Shown one piece after another: positions 53,703 through 64,000 of a stretch of 64,000 nucleotides of DNA. A model generated the notes under the pieces. It had not been told where the DNA came from, ran no database searches, and worked only from the letters and a program-made list of their open reading frames with translations. Source of the stretch: DAIDKA01 sp035503515 (lineage in GTDB: Bacteria > Pseudomonadota > Gammaproteobacteria > Steroidobacterales > Steroidobacteraceae); assembly GCA_035503515.1 (NCBI GenBank), contig DATJTJ010000036.1, positions 1 through 64,000 on the forward strand. The letters are read 5' to 3'. Made by a program: the position numbers and the translations under genes. Position 1 is the stretch's first letter; every line of letters starts with the position of its first letter.

Positions 53703-55777
53703 GTGGATCATTTCCCAAAGCAGCCCTGCGTCCTCCTGGCCCGTGTCCTGGCAACGGCGGCGCTGACTGCGCTATGCGCGACGCCGGGCCGGGCCCAGTC
53801 GCCCGCGGGCCCGCCCGCGTCGCAAGGTTCGGGGCTGAATACCGCCGCCATGGACCCGGCGGTGCGCGTGCAGGATGACGTCTACCAGCACGCGAATGGT
53901 CACTGGCTCAGGACGACGATCATTCCCGAGGACCGCGCCTATGTTTCGATCGACACGGGACTGGCGGACAAGAATCTCGATGAGCTGCATGAAATCATCG
54001 AGGCTGCGGCCAAGGACCGCAGCGCGCCGGCCGGCTCCGAGGCCCGCAAGATCGGCGACCTGTACGCGAGCTTCATGGACGAGGCCGCGGTGCAGGCGGC
54101 GGGGCTCGGCCCTCTCAAGGAGGAACTCGCGCGCATCGACGCCCTGAAGTCGAAGAACGAACTGCCGGCCCTGTTCGCGCACCTCAATCGCATCGGGGTA
54201 TCGACCCCGTATGGCCTCGGCGTCGGACCCGATGCCCGCGACTCCAGCCGCAACGCCGCCGGCCTCGATCAGGACGGCCTGGGCATGCCGGATCGCGATT
54301 ACTACATCAAGAATGATGACCCGCGGCTGCTCCAGGTCCGCGGCCGCTACCTCGAGGCCATCCAGAAGCTGCTGGCCCTCGCCGGGCAGCCTGACGCGGC
54401 GGCGCAGGCCAAAGCCGTGCTGGCGCTCGAAACCCGCATGGCGCAGGCGCAGTGGACGCGCACCGAACTGCGCGATCCGGTCAAGACCTACAACAAGACC
54501 ACCTTCCCGCAGCTGCAGACTCTCAGTCCGGGCTACGGCTGGCAGCGGTACCTGACCGACGTCGGCGTGAGCGGCAAGTCGGACTACGTGATCATCGGCG
54601 AGCCGAGCTACTTCAAGGCCTTCGGCGAGATGGTGAAGACCGAGCCGCTGGCCACCTGGAAGAGCTATCTGCGCTGGCAGCTGATCCGTGAATTCGCGGG
54701 CGTCATGCCCCGGGATTTCGTCGATGCCAGCTTCGCATTCTACGGCACCGCGCTGCGCGGCACGCCGCAGATCCGGCCGCGCTGGAAGCGGGGCATTGCC
54801 GTGGTCGAAAGCGGCATCGGCTTCGGGCTGGGGAAACTGTATGTCGCGAAGTATTTTCCGCCCGCGACCAAGGCGCGGATGGAGTCATTGGTCGATAACC
54901 TGCTTGCCGCCTATCGCCAGGACGTGACCCAGCTGGACTGGATGGGACCGGAGACCCGCAGGCAGGCCCTCGAGAAACTGGCGAAACTGCACCGCAAGAT
55001 CGGCTATCCGCAGAAGTGGCGTGATTATGGCGGCCTCGAGATCCGGCGCAACGACCTCATCGGCAACGTGATGCGCGCCAACGAATGGGAATTCCGGTAC
55101 CAGCTGGGCAAGCTCGGCAAGCCCGTCGATCATGACGAGTGGCTCCTGACGCCGCAGACGGTCAATGCCTACTACCGGCCCGATCTCAACGAGGTGGTGT
55201 TCCCGGCGGCCTACCTGCAGCCGCCGAACTTCGATCCCCGGGTCGACGATGCCGCCAACTACGGCGCCGTGGGGGCCGTCATCGGCCACGAGATGAGTCA
55301 CGGGTTCGACGACGAGGGCAGCCAGTTCGATGCCGACGGCAATCTGCGCGACTGGTGGACCAAGGCCGACCACGAGCGCTTCGCGGCGAAGACCGCGGCG
55401 CTGGTCGCCCAGTACGATGCCTTCGAACCGCTGCCCGGCTACCACGTCAACGGCAAGCTCACCCTGGGGGAGAACATCGCCGACAATTCGGGGCTGGCGG
55501 TCGCCTACAAGGCCTACCACCTCTCCCTGCACGGCCATCCGGCACCGGTCATCGACGGCTATACGGGCGACCAGCGTTTCTTCCTGGCCTTCGTGCAGAG
55601 CTGGATGGGCAAGGTTCGGGAGAAGCAGCAGATCGTGTGGCTGAAGTCCGATCCGCATTCGCCGTTCGCGGCGCGCGGCGAGCTGCCGGTGCGCAACCAG
55701 GATGCCTTCTACGAGGCCTTCGGCGTCAAGCCGGGTGACAGGATGTACCGGCCGCCCGACCAGCGCGTGCACATCTG

Positions 55778-55781
<4 letters not shown>
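53703..55781 (+). CDS. M13-family (neprilysin-like) zinc metallopeptidase
   Basis: The 692-residue precursor starts at GTG 53703 and has a signal peptide (AATAALTALCATPGRAQS), placing it in the periplasm or outside. The zinc site is HEMSH at about 529-533 with the third ligand in GENIADNSG at about 588-596. NAYYRPDLNEVVFPAAYLQP is a typical M13 block. It cleaves oligopeptides, fitting the amino-acid catabolic genes downstream. The stop overlaps the next start by GTGA. Confidence 0.94.
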
Positions 55782-57142
<1,361 letters not shown>

Positions 57143-57164
57143 ACCGCCTCAAGGAGAAGAGCCC

Positions 57165-59222
57165 ATGCTGGCCGCAATCGCCTCCCTGGGGCTGGCCGCC
57201 GCCGCACCGGATCCCTTCCTGTATCTGGAAGACATCGAGGGCAAGCGCGCGCTCGAATGGGTGCAGCAGCAGAACCAGCGCGCCCTGCAGCGGCTCACCG
57301 GTGACGCCCGCTATGCGCCCGCCTACCAGCAGGCGCTGAGCATCCTCGAGGACCGCACCCGCATTCCCTACGGCGCGCTGCGCGCGGGTCGGGTCTACAA
57401 CTTCTGGCAGGACGATGAGCATGTGCGCGGCCTGTGGCGCCGCACGCCGCTCGCTTCGTACGCCACCGCAACCCCGGTCTGGGAGACGTTGCTGGACGTT
57501 GACGCGCTGGCGACCGCGGAGCAGCGCAACTGGGTGTACCAGGGCGTGGACTGCCAGCCGCACGCAGGACCGCGCTGCCTGGTGAGCCTCTCGGATGGTG
57601 GCCAGGATGCCCGGGTGGTGCGCGAGTTTGACCAGGATTCGCGGGCGTTCGTCGTGGACGGCTTCACGCTGCCGGAAGCCAAATCCGACAGCGCCTGGGA
57701 GGACCGGGACACCGTGCTGGTCGCCACCGACTTCGGCCCCCGGTCGCTGACCGAATCCGGCTATCCCTACATCGTGCGCCGGTGGCGCCGCGGCCAGCCG
57801 CTGTCCGAAGCGTCGGAACTCTTCCGCGGCGATCCGCACGACGTGTCGGTCGCCCCGGCGCGCCTCGACGGCGATCGCGGCGAGTCCCTGATGGTGATCG
57901 TGCGCGCCCGCACCTTCTTCAGCGCCGATTACCTGCGGGTGCAGGGTCAGCGGATCGAACCGATGACCCTGCCGCAGAAGGTGGACCTGCAGGGCATCAG
58001 CCACGGGGAGCTGCTGTTCAGGATCCGTGAGGACTGGCAGGTCTCCGGCGCGTCCTTCAGGTCCGGTTCGCTGCTGTCGATGCCGCTGTCGGCGATCACC
58101 TCGCCCACGCCTGCGGTGAGGATCGCCCTGGTACCCGGGCCGCGGGATTCGATCGAGCAGGTCGCAATCACCCAAGCCGGGGTGCTGGTGGCGCTGTACA
58201 CCAACGTGAAGGGACGGGTGCTGCGCCTGCGGTTCGACGGCAGGGACTGGACGGCGACGGACATGCAGCTGCCGGCCAACGGCTCGGTGGGCATCGCCAC
58301 CGCCGACGAGCACAGCGACGCGGCCTTCATCAGCTACCAGGACTTCCTGCAGCCGCCGACGCTCTACCAGCTGGACGTGGCCACCGGGCAGTCGCGGGCC
58401 ATCAAGAGCCTGGCGATGAAATTCGACGCGGCGGGCTGCACCGTGGAGCAGCTCATGGCCACCTCGCGCGATGGCACCCAGGTGCCGTACTTCGTGGTGC
58501 GGCCGCGCGGCTTCGTGGCGGACGGTACCGCGGCGACGTTGCTCTACGGCTACGGGGGCTTCGATGTGTCGATGTTGCCGAGCTACCTGGGCACGACCGG
58601 AAAACTGTGGCTCGAACGCGGTGGAGTCTACGTCCTGGCGAACATCCGTGGCGGCGGCGAGTTCGGTCCCGCCTGGCACCAGGCGGGTCTCAAGACCCAC
58701 CGGCAGGTGGTCTATGATGACTTCATCGCCGTGGCGCAGGACCTGATCGCACGCCGGATCACCTCCACGCGGCGGCTGGGGATCGAAGGCGGTTCCAATG
58801 GCGGCCTGCTCATGGGCGTCATGCTGACCCAGCGTCCGGAACTGTTCCGCGCCGCGGTCGTGCAGGTGCCGCTGCTCGACATGCTGAGGTACGACACACT
58901 GCTGGCTGGGGCCTCCTGGGTGGATGAGTACGGCTCGCCCCAGGTGCCGCAGGAGCGCGCCTGGCTTGCGAAGATGTCTCCCTACCAGAACCTGCACTAT
59001 CGCAGGGATTTCCCGGAGGTCTTCATCCTCACCTCCACCAAGGATGATCGGGTGCACCCCGGTCACGCGCGCAAGTACGCCGCCAAACTCGAGGCGCTGC
59101 ACATGCCGTTCCTGTACTACGAGAACATCGAGGGCGGCCACTCGGCGGCCGCCGACCTGCGCGAGAGCGCCCGCCGCCTGGCGCTGGAGTTCATGTACCT
59201 GGCGCAGCGCCTCATCGACTGA
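57165..59222 (+). CDS. Prolyl oligopeptidase (S9 family)
   Basis: Start set at ATG 57165 (AAGGAG upstream), 22 bases after sdaA. The 685-residue enzyme has a seven-blade propeller and a C-terminal alpha/beta-hydrolase domain. The nucleophile is Ser544 in GGSNGGLLMG, the acid lies in TKDDRVHPGHARK (627-628), and the base is His659 in EGGHSAAAD. The N-terminal Ala/Leu stretch (LAAIASLGLAAAAPDPF) could be a signal peptide, so it may be periplasmic. It cuts short peptides after Pro. Confidence 0.94.
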   Translation: MLAAIASLGLAAAAPDPFLYLEDIEGKRALEWVQQQNQRALQRLTGDARYAPAYQQALSILEDRTRIPYGALRAGRVYNFWQDDEHVRGLWRRTPLASYATATPVWETLLDVDALATAEQRNWVYQGVDCQPHAGPRCLVSLSDGGQDARVVREFDQDSRAFVVDGFTLPEAKSDSAWEDRDTVLVATDFGPRSLTESGYPYIVRRWRRGQPLSEASELFRGDPHDVSVAPARLDGDRGESLMVIVRARTFFSADYLRVQGQRIEPMTLPQKVDLQGISHGELLFRIREDWQVSGASFRSGSLLSMPLSAITSPTPAVRIALVPGPRDSIEQVAITQAGVLVALYTNVKGRVLRLRFDGRDWTATDMQLPANGSVGIATADEHSDAAFISYQDFLQPPTLYQLDVATGQSRAIKSLAMKFDAAGCTVEQLMATSRDGTQVPYFVVRPRGFVADGTAATLLYGYGGFDVSMLPSYLGTTGKLWLERGGVYVLANIRGGGEFGPAWHQAGLKTHRQVVYDDFIAVAQDLIARRITSTRRLGIEGGSNGGLLMGVMLTQRPELFRAAVVQVPLLDMLRYDTLLAGASWVDEYGSPQVPQERAWLAKMSPYQNLHYRRDFPEVFILTSTKDDRVHPGHARKYAAKLEALHMPFLYYENIEGGHSAAADLRESARRLALEFMYLAQRLID

Positions 59223-59230
59223 GGCGGCTT

Positions 59231-60745
59231 TCAGGGCAGATCGACCAGCGCCTCCATCTCGCCGGCCTCGATGAGCTGCGTCGCGGCCTCGATGTCCGGA
59301 TGGATCAGCCGGTCATGGTCGTAGTTGGACACGCGCTGGCGCAGCAGCGCCAGCGCGCGCTCCAGGGGCGGCGAACTCCTGAGGGGGCGGTGGAACTCGA
59401 TGCCCTGGCCGGCGCACAGCAGTTCGATGCCCACGACCGTGGCGGCATTGCGGGTCATGTCCGAGAGACGCCGCGCCGCGTAGGTGGCCATGCTCACATG
59501 GTCTTCCTGGTTGCCGCAGGTGGGGATGCTGTCCACGCTGGCCGGGTGGGCCAGCGATTTGTTTTCGGAGACCAGCGCCGCGGCGGTCACCTGGGCGATC
59601 ATGAATCCGGAGTTCAGCCCGCTGTCGGGCACCAGGAATGCCGGCAGGTTGCTCATCTTCGGATCCACCATCACGGCGGTGCGTCGCTCGGACATGCCGC
59701 CGATCTCGGCGATGGCCACTGCCAGGCAATCCGCGGCGAACCCGACCGGTTCCGCGTGGAAATTGCCGCCGGAGAGCACGCTGTCGTCGGCGGCGAACAC
59801 CAGTGGATTGTCGGTGGCGGCATTGGCCTCGGTTTCCAGCACCCGCGACACGTGTCTCATCGAGTCCAGGCAGGCCCCCATCACCTGCGGCTGGCAGCGC
59901 AGCGAGTAGGGGTCCTGTACCTTGTCGCAGTCGCGATGCGATTCGCGGATGCCGCTGCCGGCGAGCAGCCCGCGATACCGCGCCGCCACCTCGATCTGTC
60001 CCGGTTGGCCGCGCGCGGCCTGGATGCGCGGGTCGAAGGGCGCGTCGCTCCCCTTGAGGGCATCGACCGACATGGCGCCGGTCACCACCGCCGCGGCGAA
60101 TACCCGTTCGGCGGCAAACAGTCCCTGCAGCGCGAGCGCCGTCGACACCTGCGTGCCATTGAGCAGCGCAAGGCCTTCCTTCGGTGCCAGGGTGAGGGGT
60201 GTCATACCCAGCCGCGCGAGCGCCTGCACCGCGGGCAGTACCTGGCCGGCGATCCGGATGTGACCCTCGCCGAGCAGCGCCGCCGCCAGATGCGCCAGCG
60301 GCGCCAGGTCTCCAGAGGCACCGACCGACCCTCGGGAGGGGATGCAGGGCAGGGCATCGCCGTTCACCAGCGAGATGAGCGCCTCGAGTACCCGCGGGCG
60401 TACGCCCGAGTAGCCGCGGGCCAGGCTGATGAGCTTGAGCACCATCACCAGCCGCACCACGGCGTCATCGAGCAGGGGCCCGGTGCCGGCGGCATGCGAC
60501 AGCACCAGGTTGCGCTGCAGCTCGATGAGTCGCTCGCGTGCGATACGGGTCTGGGCCAGCAGCCCGAAGCCCGTGTTGACGCCGTACACCGCGCCGTCCT
60601 GGTCCACGAGCCGGGCAATGAGGGCCTGCGATGCCTCGACGTTCCGCAGTGCCGCGGCTCCCAGCTCCAGCCGCACGCCCTGGCGCAGTACCGCGCGCAG
60701 CTGTGCCAGGGAGACCGGCTGCGAGCTCAGGGTGAGGATTGCCAT
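59231..60745 (-). CDS. hutH: Histidine ammonia-lyase HutH
   Basis: First step of histidine breakdown: L-histidine to trans-urocanate and ammonia. From ATG 60745 the product has 504 residues. The self-made MIO cofactor comes from Ala143-Ser144-Gly145 in SRGSVGASGDLAPL, and Tyr54 in YGVNTGFG is the active-site Tyr. The longer upstream frame belongs to hutU's opposite reading. It follows hutU by 11 bases on the same strand. Convergent with the prolyl oligopeptidase gene. Confidence 0.96.
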   Translation of the reverse strand: MAILTLSSQPVSLAQLRAVLRQGVRLELGAAALRNVEASQALIARLVDQDGAVYGVNTGFGLLAQTRIARERLIELQRNLVLSHAAGTGPLLDDAVVRLVMVLKLISLARGYSGVRPRVLEALISLVNGDALPCIPSRGSVGASGDLAPLAHLAAALLGEGHIRIAGQVLPAVQALARLGMTPLTLAPKEGLALLNGTQVSTALALQGLFAAERVFAAAVVTGAMSVDALKGSDAPFDPRIQAARGQPGQIEVAARYRGLLAGSGIRESHRDCDKVQDPYSLRCQPQVMGACLDSMRHVSRVLETEANAATDNPLVFAADDSVLSGGNFHAEPVGFAADCLAVAIAEIGGMSERRTAVMVDPKMSNLPAFLVPDSGLNSGFMIAQVTAAALVSENKSLAHPASVDSIPTCGNQEDHVSMATYAARRLSDMTRNAATVVGIELLCAGQGIEFHRPLRSSPPLERALALLRQRVSNYDHDRLIHPDIEAATQLIEAGEMEALVDLP

Positions 60746-60756
60746 GCGCGCCGCCC

Positions 60757-62433
<1,677 letters not shown>

Positions 62434-62443
62434 GCCCTGTGTC

Positions 62444-63148
62444 CTAGGGATTGAAACGGCCCTGAAGTTCGAACCGTGAAGCCGGGTGGGTCAGCGTGAC
62501 GGTGCTGGCCACCGCGCCGCGGGTCCAGGTGCGCCGCCTCAGCACCAGGCACGGTTCGCTCGCGTCCATCTGCAGCAGCCGCGCCGTGTCCGCGTCGGTG
62601 CGCGCCGCCTGCACAATGTGCTCCACGCCCTCGAGCGGCGCCACCTGCATCAGGTACGCGTTCGGGGTCGTGACCGTGAAATCCTGGCTGAGGTACCCGG
62701 GCGCGACCGCCGGATTCACATGCCGGTCCTCGAGCTGCAGCGGCAGGCCGTTCTCCAGGTGCACCAGCCGCGTATGGTAGAGCTCGTGTCCGCAGCGCAG
62801 GTTGAACCTGGCGGCCAGCTCCGCGGCGGCGATGCAGGGTTCGTGGGCGATGAGCCGCGCGCTGTGTACGTGTCCGCGCCCGAGGATCTCATCGGCAATG
62901 TTGCGGATGGCCAGCGGGTGGCCCTGGGCGCGGCGGTCGGCCACGAAGGTGCCCACGCCCTGCACCCGGTTGAGATATCCGGCCGCCGTCAGCTCACGCA
63001 GGGCCCGGTTGACGGTCATGCGGGAGGCGCCCAGCTCGCGCACCAGCTCGTTCTCCGAGGGGATGCGCTGCGATGCGCCCCAGTCGCCGCGGGCGATGCG
63101 CTCCCGGATGAGGCTCTTGATGCGCTCATACAACGGGAAGGGATGCAT
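62444..63148 (-). CDS. hutC: HutC, GntR-family repressor of histidine utilisation
   Basis: From ATG 63148 the product has 234 residues: an N-terminal GntR winged helix (PSENELVRELGASRMTVNRA) and a C-terminal UTRA effector domain that binds urocanate. HutC represses hut genes until urocanate appears. The order hutC-hutU-hutH on one transcript means it represses itself. Its promoter contains the perfect site CTTGTATATACAAG. Confidence 0.93.
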   Translation of the reverse strand: MHPFPLYERIKSLIRERIARGDWGASQRIPSENELVRELGASRMTVNRALRELTAAGYLNRVQGVGTFVADRRAQGHPLAIRNIADEILGRGHVHSARLIAHEPCIAAAELAARFNLRCGHELYHTRLVHLENGLPLQLEDRHVNPAVAPGYLSQDFTVTTPNAYLMQVAPLEGVEHIVQAARTDADTARLLQMDASEPCLVLRRRTWTRGAVASTVTLTHPASRFELQGRFNP

Positions 63149-63154
63149 CCGCTG

Positions 63155-63184
63155 ATTATCTATGCTTGTATATACAAGTAGCAA
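63155..63184 (-). promoter_or_regulatory. Probable hutC promoter
   Basis: On the minus strand TTGCTA (63184-63179) as -35 and GATAAT (63160-63155) as -10 are separated by 18 bases. The -10 lies 7 bases before the hutC ATG at 63148, so the transcript has almost no leader. The HutC-type site fills the spacer. Confidence 0.65.
63165..63178 (-). promoter_or_regulatory. HutC-type operator
   Basis: CTTGTATATACAAG is a perfect 14-base palindrome matching the HutC binding pattern known from Pseudomonas (CTTGTA-N2-TACAAG). It sits between the -35 and -10 of the hutC promoter, so bound HutC would block RNA polymerase. Confidence 0.8.
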
Positions 63185-63216
63185 GCTACCGCATTGCACT
63201 ACACTGAACCCGCCGC

Positions 63217-64000
63217 ATGAGCCCCCAGCCCACATTTACCCGCGCCCCCGGGGCGCCGGCACTGCCGCCGACGCCGCTGCGGTTCGTGGCCTATTTCGTC
63301 CGCGAGTTCCGCTGGTGGTATCTGGGAATGATCCTGTTCGAGACCGTGAATTCGACCTGCGGCATCCTGATTCCCTACGCCATGGCGCGGATCATCCGGG
63401 CGGTCACCACGGGTCACGGCGGCGGGACGGGGCTGCAGGGACCGCTGATGCCGGCGCTGCTGCTGTTCGTAGCTTTGGCGGTGATCGAAGTGCTGGCGAG
63501 CCGGGCCGGCGGCTACTGCCAGGTCACCGTCGGCCCCCGGCAGCGGCATGCCGTCACCCGGGCGCTCTATGCGTACCTGCAGCAGCACTCGCATCGCTAT
63601 CTGCACAACGACTTCGCCGGCGCGCTGGCCCACCGCATCAGCGAGACCTCGCTCGGGGTTTCGCAGACCACCTGGGCCGTGATCTTCGATTTCTGGCCCA
63701 TGGCCATCACGTTCACGGTCGCAACCCTGGTGCTGTGGTCCGCCTATCCGGGACTGGCGCTGTTCATCGGGATCTGGGCGGCCTGTTTCGTGGGTCTGTC
63801 GTGGTTCCTGGCCACGCGGGCGCGGCCCTTCGCCGTGAGCGCGGCGGCGGCGCGCAGCGACACCACGGGCAAGGTCGTCGATGCCGTCACCAATCTCACC
63901 AACACGCGCCTGTTCGCGCGTCTGGGCTTCGAGCGCAGCTACCTGGACCGCCAGCTGCAGCACGAACTGGACACGATCCGACGCTCGAACCACTATGCGG
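63217..64000 (+). CDS. ABC exporter, N-terminal membrane domain, 3'-truncated by the window edge
   Basis: The frame from ATG 63217 is open to the right edge (261 codons). It begins MSPQPTFTRAPGAPALPPTP and then shows the layout of an ABC exporter membrane domain: several long hydrophobic helices (WWYLGMILFETVNSTCGIL; PALLLFVALAVIEVLA; LYAYLQQHSHRYLHNDFAGA as the coupling region) with AHRISETSLGVSQTTWAVIF. The ATP-binding domain lies beyond the window. Divergent from hutC, with 68 bases between the starts. Confidence 0.88.
   Translation, partial: MSPQPTFTRAPGAPALPPTPLRFVAYFVREFRWWYLGMILFETVNSTCGILIPYAMARIIRAVTTGHGGGTGLQGPLMPALLLFVALAVIEVLASRAGGYCQVTVGPRQRHAVTRALYAYLQQHSHRYLHNDFAGALAHRISETSLGVSQTTWAVIFDFWPMAITFTVATLVLWSAYPGLALFIGIWAACFVGLSWFLATRARPFAVSAAAARSDTTGKVVDAVTNLTNTRLFARLGFERSYLDRQLQHELDTIRRSNHYA

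Overview
This is a GC-rich (about two thirds G+C by eye), densely packed chromosomal window from a Gram-negative bacterium. Outer-membrane and lipid A genes (OmpA family, arn operon, RND efflux), an HrpA helicase, a HutC-type hut regulator, the yqjD/yqjE/yqjK-like triad and the overall protein style point to a Gammaproteobacterium. The DUF6152 protein, the Rieske oxygenase and the HemJ protoporphyrinogen oxidase would fit a Steroidobacter/Nevskia-like lineage; that placement is inference. I see no rRNA, tRNA, CRISPR array, prophage or insertion sequence. About 54 protein genes are supported, two of them cut by the window edges.

Layout. 3-6440 (+): a tight gene run for an energised envelope machine: a large TPR protein, a TPR lipoprotein, a small secreted protein, an ExbB/TolQ-like channel, two ExbD/TolR proteins, a TonB-like protein with an AgmX/PglI-type C-terminus, and a small helical protein. 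6462-11695 (+): a KefB-type cation/proton antiporter, PEP carboxylase and a GNAT acetyltransferase. 11696-12030: the longest gene-free stretch, with hairpins and three related half-sites. 12031-13452 (+): an orphan sigma-54 activator. 13449-15030 (-): a yqjK/yqjE/yqjD-like triad and apt. 15137-16819 (+): formate-THF ligase. 16903-20984 (-): ammonium transporter, a PAS-GGDEF-EAL protein and HemJ. 21127-25339 (+): succinate-semialdehyde dehydrogenase type enzyme, single-chain glycyl-tRNA synthetase and an OmpA-family porin. 25358-26960: a CHMI-like tautomerase, a small protein and an SDR enzyme.

26970-40450 is almost all on the minus strand: hrpA, a Rieske oxygenase with a small partner gene, then an MdtABC-like efflux operon (adaptor and two different RND pumps). 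40460-43687 (+): a VOC protein, a DUF6152 secreted protein, a second secreted protein and an aldehyde dehydrogenase. 44210-51277 (+): a complete-looking but rearranged arn operon for adding 4-amino-4-deoxy-L-arabinose to lipid A, with arnA split into two genes. Then psiF, a DegP-like protein that has lost its catalytic triad, and an orphan ATP-grasp enzyme. 53703-63148 is a peptide and amino-acid breakdown block: M13 metallopeptidase, L-serine deaminase, prolyl oligopeptidase, and on the other strand hutC-hutU-hutH with a perfect HutC-type operator inside the hutC promoter. An ABC exporter half begins at 63217 and runs off the right edge.

The best candidates for something under-described are the TPR/ExbB/ExbD/TonB-like machine at the left end, the triad-less DegP homologue at 51667-52641, and the rearranged arn operon.
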